The notes under the pieces were generated by a model, which saw only the letters and a program-made list of their open reading frames with translations, was not told the origin of the DNA and did not search any database. A DNA stretch of 9,296 nucleotides. Source: Acidobacteriaceae bacterium. Its GTDB lineage: Bacteria > Acidobacteriota > Terriglobia > Terriglobales > Acidobacteriaceae. The position numbers and the translations under genes are program-made. Shown here piece after piece: positions 1 through 5,542 of the stretch. The DNA is taken from the NCBI GenBank assembly GCA_003156495.1, contig PMHC01000243.1:3363-12658 (forward strand), given 5' to 3'. Every line of letters starts with the position of its first letter. The first letter of the stretch is position 1.

Positions 1-338
1 ACCACCACCATGTCGATGGGCTTGATGCCGTGAGCGGCCACCGCCGCCTCATGCTCGGCGTTGCCGCGAATGTAGAGCAGCCCGCCATGCACCAGCGGAT
101 GCAGCGTTTTGACGCGACCGTCGAGCATTTCAGGAAAACCCGTCAGCTCGCTGATGTCTTTGACCTTGAGGCCGGCCGCGCGCAGCGCCTTGGCCGTGCC
201 GCCGGTTGAAATCAGCTCCACGCCGAATGCTTCGAGCGCCCGCGCAAACTCCACCAAGCCCGTCTTATCGGTTACGCTCAATAGCGCGCGGCGAATCGCC
301 TTCGCGCCCTTCTCATTTGTTTCTGTAGTCGTCGCCAT
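1..338 (-). CDS. purH: Bifunctional AICAR formyltransferase/IMP cyclohydrolase, N-terminal part (runs off window)
   Basis: PurH carries out the last two steps of purine synthesis: formylation of AICAR and ring closure to IMP. Only the first 112 residues are present; the gene continues beyond base 1. What is seen is the N-terminal MGS-like cyclohydrolase domain, with RRALLSVTDKTG at residues 16-27, STGGTA at 44-49, TGFPEMLDGRVKTLHP at 66-81, VHGG at 83-86 and the PIDMVV strand at the window edge. These are the familiar landmarks of bacterial PurH. The AICAR transformylase domain lies outside the window. The ATG at 338 has an AGGAG ribosome-binding site at 343-347, four bases upstream, which fixes the start. 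It is divergent from the rhomboid gene, with a 165-base shared upstream region. Confidence 0.96.
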   Translation of the reverse strand, partial: MATTTETNEKGAKAIRRALLSVTDKTGLVEFARALEAFGVELISTGGTAKALRAAGLKVKDISELTGFPEMLDGRVKTLHPLVHGGLLYIRGNAEHEAAVAAHGIKPIDMVV

Positions 339-439
339 CTCTCTCCTTGTTTCAACCTCGCGCAGGCCGCGCACAGGCACAATTCCAGAGTACAACGCGG
401 CCGACGCCGGCTTTGCACGCAGCGAGACTCGAAGGGGGC

Positions 440-457
440 TTCGTACCAATTCGTACC
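440..457. repeat. Short direct repeat in the purH/rhomboid divergent intergenic region
   Basis: TTCGTACC occurs at 440-447 and again at 450-457, separated by AA, giving a ten-base period (one helical turn). This spacing suits a dimeric DNA-binding protein, but no known operator is recognised. The rest of 339-503 shows the purH ribosome-binding site and no convincing pair of promoter hexamers. A strong GGAGG-like stretch near 461-465 lies too far from the rhomboid ATG (504) to serve it. Confidence 0.3.
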
Positions 458-503
458 CAAAGGAGGGCGGACAGCGCGGACGGAAATGCTTTAAAGTGAT
501 CTT

Positions 504-1367
504 ATGGGAAGTTATCCCTCGATGCCCCAGCCGGAGATTCTTCCTCCGGAGAGCGGCTTTACGCCGCCCCCACCCCCGCCCCCCTCAGCTCCGGAGCGCA
601 AGTCGCGTCCCGTCTGGGTGGTCGCTCCAGCTACGCATGTACTCGTCGGCCTGAACTGCGGCGTATTTCTGCTGATGTTGTTGCACGGCGCCAGCATCTG
701 GATGCCCTCGATTGACCAGATCATGCAGTGGGGCGCGGACCGGCCCTACAACGTGCTCGTCTATGGCGAGTGGTGGCGCATTGTGACGGCGATGTTTGTT
801 CATGTCGGCATTTTGCATCTGGCCACCAATATGTGGTGCCTGTGGAATCTGGGCCTGCTGGCCGAGCCTCTGATGGGGCGCTTCGGCCTGGCGGCAGCCT
901 ACATTCTGACCGGCGCGGCAGGCAATCTGCTTTCCACTTTTTACAACTGGGTCTGGCCGCTGCGCGACTCCTCGGGCGCGCCCTTCTTTCAGGCCGGCGC
1001 GGGAGCCTCGGGCGCGGTCTTCGGCATCGCCGGGGTGTTGATCGTGCTGCTCAAATCCAAGCGGCTGCCGATTCCGCCGCTGGAATTGAAGCGACTGCGC
1101 AAATCGGTCATCTATTTTGCCGCCATCAATCTGGTGATCGGCCTGAGCGTCAACTTCGGCAGCGGCTTTACCGGCGTCGCGATCGACAACTCGGCTCACA
1201 TCGGCGGCTTTCTCTGCGGACTGCTCTTTGCCGCGCCGATGGTGCCGCGCATTGGCTCTCCGCGCCAGGTTTTCCGATGGCGGCTACGGCTTTCGGCCTC
1301 GCTGGTGGTGCTGCTGCTGGTGCTCTTCGGGTTTTATATCGCGCACATTCAGCCGCCGCAGATTTAA
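504..1367 (+). CDS. Rhomboid family intramembrane serine protease
   Basis: A 287-residue inner-membrane protein of the rhomboid (GlpG-like) family, which cleaves transmembrane substrates within the bilayer. The N-terminal 40 residues are cytosolic-looking and very proline-rich, with seven prolines in a row at 21-27. Six or seven hydrophobic segments follow from about residue 45 to 283. Family landmarks are all visible: the WR motif at 91-92, the HxxxN pair H105/N109 that forms the oxyanion site in GlpG, the nucleophile motif GASG with S169, and the catalytic H232 in AHIGG. The Ser-His dyad is therefore complete and the protein is likely active. The ATG at 504 has no clear Shine-Dalgarno; M7 is an alternative start. 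Substrates cannot be guessed from context. The next gene on this strand is 335 bases away, so this looks like a single-gene unit. Confidence 0.93.
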   Translation: MGSYPSMPQPEILPPESGFTPPPPPPPSAPERKSRPVWVVAPATHVLVGLNCGVFLLMLLHGASIWMPSIDQIMQWGADRPYNVLVYGEWWRIVTAMFVHVGILHLATNMWCLWNLGLLAEPLMGRFGLAAAYILTGAAGNLLSTFYNWVWPLRDSSGAPFFQAGAGASGAVFGIAGVLIVLLKSKRLPIPPLELKRLRKSVIYFAAINLVIGLSVNFGSGFTGVAIDNSAHIGGFLCGLLFAAPMVPRIGSPRQVFRWRLRLSASLVVLLLVLFGFYIAHIQPPQI

Positions 1368-1394
1368 ACCTCTGACCGGATGAAGAAGTTCCAT

Positions 1395-1430
1395 GGCATA
1401 GCGGGAGGGCTCTTGCCCCGCGCGCTATCC
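1395..1430. repeat. Inverted repeat downstream of the rhomboid gene
   Basis: ATAGCG (1398-1403) pairs with CGCTAT (1423-1428). Flanking GG/CC (1395-1396 with 1429-1430) extends the outer stem past a one-base bulge, and an inner GGGC/GCCC stem closes a TCTT loop. It lies 28 bases after the rhomboid stop codon. There is no T tract after it, so it is a poor intrinsic terminator. It could aid transcript stability, or act as an operator, because it overlaps the -35 and spacer of the putative leader promoter. Confidence 0.35.
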
Positions 1431-1440
1431 GTGTTATCTT
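1413..1440 (+). promoter_or_regulatory. Putative extended -10 promoter for the leader peptide and PLP-enzyme transcript
   Basis: TTGCCC (1413-1418) is followed after 16 bases by TATCTT (1435-1440), preceded by TG one base earlier (1432-1433), which makes an extended -10. Each hexamer matches 4 of 6 consensus bases for a housekeeping sigma factor. The predicted transcription start, about seven bases past the -10, falls at 1446-1448. This coincides with the ATG of the leader ORF at 1447 and implies a leaderless message. Direct evidence is only sequence resemblance. Confidence 0.4.
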
Positions 1441-1446
1441 ACTGCC

Positions 1447-1545
1447 ATGCGTAACTTCCCAATCACGGCGCAACAGCGCACAACCACGATGGCCAGATGT
1501 TGTTATGCGCGTGGACGTGGGAGCTGCGAAAGTTTGACGATTTAG
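1447..1545 (+). CDS. Cysteine-containing leader peptide (putative attenuator peptide), 32 aa
   Basis: A short ORF starting at ATG 1447 and ending at TAG 1543-1545. Its last 18 codons read MARCCYARGRGSCESLTI, with adjacent Cys codons at 1498-1503 and a third at 1525-1527. No Shine-Dalgarno precedes either ATG 1447 or the internal ATG 1489. ATG 1447 sits at the predicted transcription start, so leaderless initiation is plausible. It is followed after 24 bases by a strong terminator and precedes a Cys/Met-metabolism enzyme gene. Cysteine-rich short ORFs that control cysteine genes by attenuation are known in other bacteria, notably leaderless polycysteine ORFs in mycobacteria. The regulatory role here is inferred from position, codon content and RNA pairing. 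The ORF is short enough that chance cannot be excluded. Confidence 0.5.
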   Translation: MRNFPITAQQRTTTMARCCYARGRGSCESLTI

Positions 1546-1598
1546 CGTCAGTTCATTCAGCTTTTATCACGGCCCGCGATCTTACTGATCGCGGGCCG
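1456..1598 (+). promoter_or_regulatory. Putative transcription attenuator with alternative 1:2, 2:3 and 3:4 pairings
   Basis: Three competing pairings can be drawn. Pairing 1:2 joins 1456-1461 to 1518-1523 and 1476-1484 to 1499-1510 (GCGCA/TGCGC and CAAC/GTTG with a three-base bulge). Pairing 2:3 joins CGTGGG at 1516-1521 to CCCGCG at 1573-1578, with two further pairs beyond one mismatch. Pairing 3:4 is the terminator. A small hairpin TGACG/CGTCA (1535-1550) has the leader stop codon in its loop. A ribosome stalled at the two Cys codons (1498-1503) would break 1:2 and free 1516-1521 to form the antiterminator. A ribosome that finishes the ORF would allow 1:2 and the terminator to form. The pairings are read by eye; no folding energies were computed. 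Confidence 0.45.
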
Positions 1599-1602
1599 TT
1601 TT
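1570..1602 (+). terminator. Strong intrinsic terminator (attenuator terminator) upstream of the PLP enzyme
   Basis: CGGCCCGCGATC (1570-1581) and GATCGCGGGCCG (1587-1598) form a perfect 12-bp stem with a five-base TTACT loop, followed directly by TTTT (1599-1602). It lies 24 bases after the leader ORF stop and 100 bases before the start of the PLP enzyme. It could instead be the 3' end of a free-standing small RNA of about 155 nt. Confidence 0.8.
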
Positions 1603-1702
1603 GCATGGGGGAGAAAAGCCCGCCGCCGCAGGCTGAAAAGGACAAGATGGCAGGCCGTTAACCATTTTTCGCACCCATCGATAAGGACCATTCGAGACCA
1701 TC

Positions 1703-2914
1703 ATGAGCACAAATCGCAAAAAGGCATTCAGCACCCGCTCGATACACACGGGTGAGCCGACAGACCCGGCGACGCAAGCCGTCGAGCCCTCGCTGGTACT
1801 CTCAACCAATTTTGTATTCAATCCGGACGAGGCCGGTTTTTCTGCCGAAACGCTGAGCGATAAGACGCCGAATGTTTACGCGCGCTGGTCAACGCCTAAC
1901 GTGCGCGCTCTGGAAGAAAAACTCGCCGACCTGGAAGAGGGCGAAGACGCGCTCTGCTTTGCCAGCGGCATGGCGGCGATTTCGGCGCTGATTTTGGGCA
2001 CGCTGCACAGCGGCGACCATCTGGTACTGAGCGACGTTTGCTATGCCGGGGTGTCGGAGCTGGCGCGCAATACGCTGCCCGGCTTTGGCATTGAAGTAAC
2101 GACGGCGAATTTTTCCGATTTGGAGGCGGTGGCCGCCGCGGTGAAAAGCAACACGAAATTGCTGTGGGCCGAGTCGCCCTGCAATCCGATTTTGCGCCTG
2201 ACAGACATTGCCGCAGTAGCCGAGATCGCGCACAACGCTGGCGCGCAACTGGGCGTGGACTCAACCATGGCCACGCCGGTGGCGACCAGACCGCTGACCC
2301 TGGGCGCCGATCTGGTGGCGCATTCGCTGACCAAATACCTGAACGGCCACGGAGACGCGCTGGGCGGCGCCATCATCGGCCGCAAAGAAGCGTTGGGCAA
2401 ACTGCGCCAGGGCGCGTTGATCCACTTTGGTGGCGCGCTGAGCCCTTTTAACGCATGGCTGATCCGGCGCGGGCTGCACACGCTTGAAGTACGCATGAAA
2501 GCCCACCAGGAAAAAGCGCTCCACGTCGCGAGCTATCTGGAGTCGCACGCGGCCATCAAGCGCGTAATTTATCCGGGGTTGGCTTCGCATCCGCAGTACG
2601 CGCTGGCGCAACGGCAGATGAGCAACGCATCGGGCATGTTGACCTTCCAGACCAAGGAAGACGGCGTGGAAGTGGCGCGCCGCTTTTACCGCAAGCTGCA
2701 GGACTTTACGTATGCGGTATCGCTCGGCAAGCAACGCAGTCTGCTCTTTTACATTCCCACGGAAGATATTCTGAAAAGTTCGTTTTCACTGGAAGGCGCG
2801 GCGCTCGACAGCTACAAGGATTTTGCCGGCGAGGGGATTTTTCGCGTCTCGATCGGCTTGGAAGACGCGGAGGATCTATGCGTCGACCTTGATCAGGCGT
2901 TGCGCAAAGATTAG
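1703..2914 (+). CDS. Atypical Cys/Met metabolism PLP-dependent enzyme (cystathionine gamma-synthase/lyase family)
   Basis: A 403-residue fold-type I PLP enzyme of the trans-sulfuration family. Phosphate-binding Y59 and R61 lie in YAR; SGMAAI at 88-93 and Y114 line the cofactor; D186 binds the pyridine nitrogen; K211 in SLTKYLNGHGD is the Schiff-base lysine; R382 in FRVSIGLED should hold the substrate carboxylate. It departs from classic members in two places. VDNT is VDST (186-188). SLGGVESL becomes SLGKQRSL (340-347), putting Arg345 where CGS and gamma-lyases have Glu, and the usual His/Thr-rich stretch after it is gone. The exact reaction (gamma-synthase, sulfhydrylase or lyase) cannot be assigned. 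The preceding Cys-codon attenuator argues for a role in making cysteine. ATG 1703 has only weak ribosome-binding sequence (AAGGA 15 bases upstream, GAGA closer in). Confidence 0.88.
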   Translation: MSTNRKKAFSTRSIHTGEPTDPATQAVEPSLVLSTNFVFNPDEAGFSAETLSDKTPNVYARWSTPNVRALEEKLADLEEGEDALCFASGMAAISALILGTLHSGDHLVLSDVCYAGVSELARNTLPGFGIEVTTANFSDLEAVAAAVKSNTKLLWAESPCNPILRLTDIAAVAEIAHNAGAQLGVDSTMATPVATRPLTLGADLVAHSLTKYLNGHGDALGGAIIGRKEALGKLRQGALIHFGGALSPFNAWLIRRGLHTLEVRMKAHQEKALHVASYLESHAAIKRVIYPGLASHPQYALAQRQMSNASGMLTFQTKEDGVEVARRFYRKLQDFTYAVSLGKQRSLLFYIPTEDILKSSFSLEGAALDSYKDFAGEGIFRVSIGLEDAEDLCVDLDQALRKD

Positions 2915-2916
2915 CA

Positions 2917-2930
2917 AAGGCCCGGGCCTT
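2917..2930. repeat. Perfect 14-bp palindrome between convergent genes
   Basis: AAGGCCCGGGCCTT starts two bases after the PLP-enzyme stop codon and overlaps the stop of the RAYT remnant on the other strand. As RNA it gives a short hairpin with a CCGG loop on either strand. There is no T tract in either direction, so terminator function is uncertain. Confidence 0.4.
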
Positions 2931-3310
2931 ATCCTCTTCGCTGCGCAAGATGGATGGGCATGGGATCTCTCTCGCCGCGCGCCGCGGAGCTGTAGGAATA
3001 CTCCTCCGGCGTTGCCGCAAGCCCGCGCCGCACCGGATTCTCTTCGAGATACAAAAGCCGCCTTTGGTATATTGCAGGGCTTTTTCGAGAGACACATCCG
3101 GAGCGCGGGCGTGATCAGGGCGTGAAAGTGGTCAGGCATGACGACGGATGCGTGCAAGAGAAATTCGTTCTGGCGGCGATAGTCGAGAATGGTTTGCTCA
3201 AGCAACTCCGCCGTAGCCGTGACCTGAAAGAGATTGCGGCGCGAATCGCATCCCGGAATCATAAACGAAAAACCCGTGGCAAAACAGGCTGTGGAAAAAC
3301 TCTGAATTTT
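2929..3310 (-). pseudogene. Degraded REP-associated tyrosine transposase (RAYT, IS200-like)
   Basis: All three minus-strand frames carry pieces of one RAYT. From about 3310 to 3109 one frame reads RRNLFQVTATAELLEQ and then ASVVMPDHFHALITPA, with the HUH pair at 3130-3122 (H-F-H). At about 3105 the frame shifts and continues as PDVSLEKALQYTKGGF (3101-3054). It then jumps to the third frame, YLEENPVRRGL at 3051-3019, followed by EEYSYSSA, ending at TAA 2929-2931. The Tyr at 3049-3051 aligns with catalytic Tyr115 of the E. coli enzyme (YIYINPV). About 40 residues normally found between KGGF and NPV are missing. Hence there is one small indel and one larger out-of-frame deletion, and no functional protein. 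The true N-terminus is unclear because the sequence upstream is not recognisable. RAYTs are single-copy domesticated transposases linked to REP hairpins; one such hairpin lies about 100 bases away. Confidence 0.8.
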
Positions 3311-3410
3311 GGACCAGGGGGAGAAAAACATCCCTCGGGGCCTGAAGACCACGTTGATTTGCTCTAGAAGATTAGGGCATTTTCGCTCATGGTGCAAAGA
3401 AAGAGCGGTC

Positions 3411-3453
3411 GTGGGTGCCCCATTCTAGCCGCGCTCTTTGCGGTTAGAGTGGG
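3411..3453. repeat. REP-like palindromic element with GTGG head
   Basis: CCCATTCTAGCCGC (3419-3432) pairs with GCGGTTAGAGTGGG (3440-3453) as a 14-bp stem with two G-U wobbles around a seven-base loop. GTGG (3411-3414) lies just 5' of the stem, matching the GTRG tetranucleotide that marks REP elements mobilised by RAYTs. CTCTTTGCGG from the loop and stem (3434-3443) recurs exactly at 3471-3480. The element sits between the RAYT remnant and the USG-1-like gene, whose transcript would read into it, so it could double as a 3'-end hairpin. No gene is visible in 3311-3508. Copy number elsewhere in the genome cannot be judged from this window. Confidence 0.55.
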
Positions 3454-3508
3454 ATGGAAAAACAAACTCCCTCTTTGCGGCCATGATGAAAATGCTACAG
3501 TCGCGGAT

Positions 3509-4534
3509 TTACTGGACCGTGCCCTGAGGCCGCAACCGGCGCAAATCGAGCGCGCACTGCAACGCGTTTTGCGCGCTGATGCGGAGATTGTCCGAGGCCG
3601 CCCAAAGCCAGATGCGCTCGGTGGCGCTGGCGCTGTGGGCCATTCGCTCGGGGCGCAGGCGTACCAGTACGTCGTTCTGGCCGGTGGCGGCCAGATTCGA
3701 AGGCGAATCGGTATCTTCGAGAATCAGATCGATGTGTTCCGAGTTGAGCGCTTCTTCCAGCGCGGCGATTTCGACCGGGCGTTCGAAATCGATGGCGATC
3801 GAGAAGGTGTGGCCGTGGAAGACGGGGGCGTGGAGCACCTGCACGGAAAGCACCGGCCCGCGGCCGCCGGTGAGCGTTTCGTAGTGGCGGCGGATGCGGT
3901 CTTCGACGGCGGCCAGATTGACCGACGTGGCCTCGCCCATGCCGCAGAGCAGGTTATAGGCTGCCTGAGCGTCGTAGATGGCGCGCGGCAACGTCTGGAA
4001 GTTGAGCAGATTGACGGTTTGCTGGTGCAGCTCGTCCATGGCGGCGCGGCCGAACTCGCTGGCCGGCTCGAGAATTGTGGCGGCGGCCACGCGGATCGTC
4101 GCTGCCTGCTGCAGCCGTTCGAGCAGCAGCGCCAGCGAGACGACCGCCGGATGGGCGGGGACGAATGCGGGAGTGAACAGGTCGGCGGCCGGGCTGTCGG
4201 TCTTCAGCCACGGAGCGCGCACCTGCACGCCAGGCTCCCGGTCCAGTGCGCCGGTCAAATCCAGAACCGTCGAGCCGGCGCTCAGCGCCTTACGCCAGTG
4301 CTTCAGCGTCAGAGTTTCGCTGCCGCAAAAGAAGGTGAAATCGGTGTGCTCGAAGACCTCGGCGCTAATCGCCTGAATGAAGGTGGCTTCGTCGCCGATC
4401 TGGTCCAACTGGCCCTGTGCTACCTCTTCGTCGAGTAGAACGATCTTGGCCTCGGCGAGCGGCGATTCGGTGAGAACGTCTTTTAGTTCACGGCCCAACA
4501 GGCTTGAAGCCCCGGCAATGGCGATTTTGTACAC
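3509..4534 (-). CDS. Aspartate-semialdehyde dehydrogenase-like protein, USG-1 type, lacking catalytic residues
   Basis: A 341-residue protein with the two ASADH domains: an N-terminal Rossmann domain starting IAIAGASSLLG (G8..G14) and a C-terminal dimerisation domain. The best family match is E. coli USG-1, a paralogue of Asd. Shared stretches include the ASEFGRAAMDELHQQTVNLLN region (residues 158-178), HAPVFHGH (235-242) and SDNLR near the end. Aligned to Asd, the catalytic Cys is Val131 (AHPAVV in place of ANPNCS), the Gln is Glu156 and the substrate Arg is His235; only His242 is kept. Dehydrogenase activity is therefore unlikely and the function is unknown. An in-frame TTG at 4540 was passed over: GAGG at 4541-4544 abuts it, but lies six bases from GTG 4534. 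It follows pssA by 108 bases on the same strand. Confidence 0.85.
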   Translation of the reverse strand: MYKIAIAGASSLLGRELKDVLTESPLAEAKIVLLDEEVAQGQLDQIGDEATFIQAISAEVFEHTDFTFFCGSETLTLKHWRKALSAGSTVLDLTGALDREPGVQVRAPWLKTDSPAADLFTPAFVPAHPAVVSLALLLERLQQAATIRVAAATILEPASEFGRAAMDELHQQTVNLLNFQTLPRAIYDAQAAYNLLCGMGEATSVNLAAVEDRIRRHYETLTGGRGPVLSVQVLHAPVFHGHTFSIAIDFERPVEIAALEEALNSEHIDLILEDTDSPSNLAATGQNDVLVRLRPERMAHSASATERIWLWAASDNLRISAQNALQCALDLRRLRPQGTVQ

Positions 4535-4642
4535 AGGCAACCTCGGTAAAAACTGGTGATCAGGTTAGCGAGTCAATTCATCAACAAATTCGCGGACAAG
4601 TGCAGGGGAAGAGTTCATCTTATTTGCCGCAGGCGGCGGAAA

Positions 4643-5542
4643 CTAATCGGAAAAGCGTGGTCCGGGTGGCTCCGGTTCGGTGGCCGTGGCTGGCGTGAGC
4701 AAAAGCCGTTTGCGCCGGCGTCGGCTCCATCCGTAGGCCGCTCGCGCCCAAATTCCCGAGAACATATAGATCAACGCCACCAAAAACAGCACCACCGTCG
4801 AGTAGCGCAGAGCAATATAGAGAATCAATGCGATCACGACGAGCAGTTGGAATGGGTGGCTGCGGGAGAAGTTGATCTCCTTGGCCGACCAGAAGCGCCA
4901 GGTGCTCACCATCAGGAATCCGCACAGGCCGACCAGAACCAGCCAGCCGATGGCGACCCACCATTCCAGAACAGGATATGCGTTGAAGAAGTGCACGGTG
5001 GCGGCCAGCAGTCCGGCGGCGGCCGGAATCGGCATGCCGACGAAGTATTTGCGGTCGGGCCGGCCGGGGTTGCGGGGCTGCGCGTCGTGGCTGATGTTGA
5101 AGCGCGCCAGCCGAGAAGCGCCGCTGAGCAGATAGAGGAAACAGATGAAGGCGCCGGCCTGGAACAGATGCTGGCGCAGAACCGGATTGATCGAGTCGGG
5201 CAAAAAGTGAAAGCCCCAGACGAAGGCCAGCAGAGCGGGCGCGATGCCGAAGGCGACCAGGTCGGCCAGCGAGTCGAGTTCGCGGCCAAAATCGCTCACG
5301 GTATTGGTCATGCGGGCGATGCGGCCATCGAGCGCGTCGAAGGGAATCGCGAACAGAATAGCGATCGCGGCCCAGTCCAGATGGATTTGCGCATCGTGGC
5401 CGACGGCTTCAATCGTCTGCAAAATGGAGAAGTAACCTGCGCCAATATTGCCGGCGGTAAACAGCGAGGGCAGCAGATACATGCCGCGCCGGATACGCGC
5501 CTGTTTCCGGTTTTGGTCCTGTTCCGAAGTGAGCGTGTTCAC
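4643..5542 (-). CDS. pssA: CDP-diacylglycerol-serine O-phosphatidyltransferase (phosphatidylserine synthase)
   Basis: PssA transfers phosphatidyl from CDP-diacylglycerol to L-serine at the inner membrane, making phosphatidylserine for the decarboxylase encoded just upstream. The 299-residue protein has the CDP-alcohol phosphotransferase signature in full: D69, D72-G73, A76-R77, G86, D90 and D94 with exact family spacing. About eight hydrophobic segments span residues 22-265, and LPSLFTAGN near the start is typical of bacterial type II PssA. The tail after 272 is a basic patch (SRRRRKR) followed by a Pro/Glu-rich end. The GTG start at 5542 overlaps the psd stop as GTGA, with an AAGGAGAG ribosome-binding site about eight bases upstream. 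The two genes are thus translationally coupled. Confidence 0.95.
   Translation of the reverse strand: MNTLTSEQDQNRKQARIRRGMYLLPSLFTAGNIGAGYFSILQTIEAVGHDAQIHLDWAAIAILFAIPFDALDGRIARMTNTVSDFGRELDSLADLVAFGIAPALLAFVWGFHFLPDSINPVLRQHLFQAGAFICFLYLLSGASRLARFNISHDAQPRNPGRPDRKYFVGMPIPAAAGLLAATVHFFNAYPVLEWWVAIGWLVLVGLCGFLMVSTWRFWSAKEINFSRSHPFQLLVVIALILYIALRYSTVVLFLVALIYMFSGIWARAAYGWSRRRRKRLLLTPATATEPEPPGPRFSD

Noticed and set aside
1395..1602. SAM, SAH, THF or cobalamin riboswitch upstream of the PLP enzyme
   Set aside because: None of the conserved core motifs of these classes could be found by eye, while the Cys-codon ORF plus competing stems explains the region better.
1447..1602. Free-standing 6S RNA or other known ncRNA of about 155 nt
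   Set aside because: A long imperfect hairpin plus terminator is present, but the 5' and 3' ends do not pair as in 6S RNA and no known RNA motif was recognised. It remains possible only as an unnamed sRNA.
3389..4438. 349-codon plus-strand open frame opposite the USG-1-like gene
   Set aside because: It reads as a low-complexity Gly/Arg/Gln/Val-rich antisense shadow without family motifs; the minus-strand frame has clear ASADH structure.
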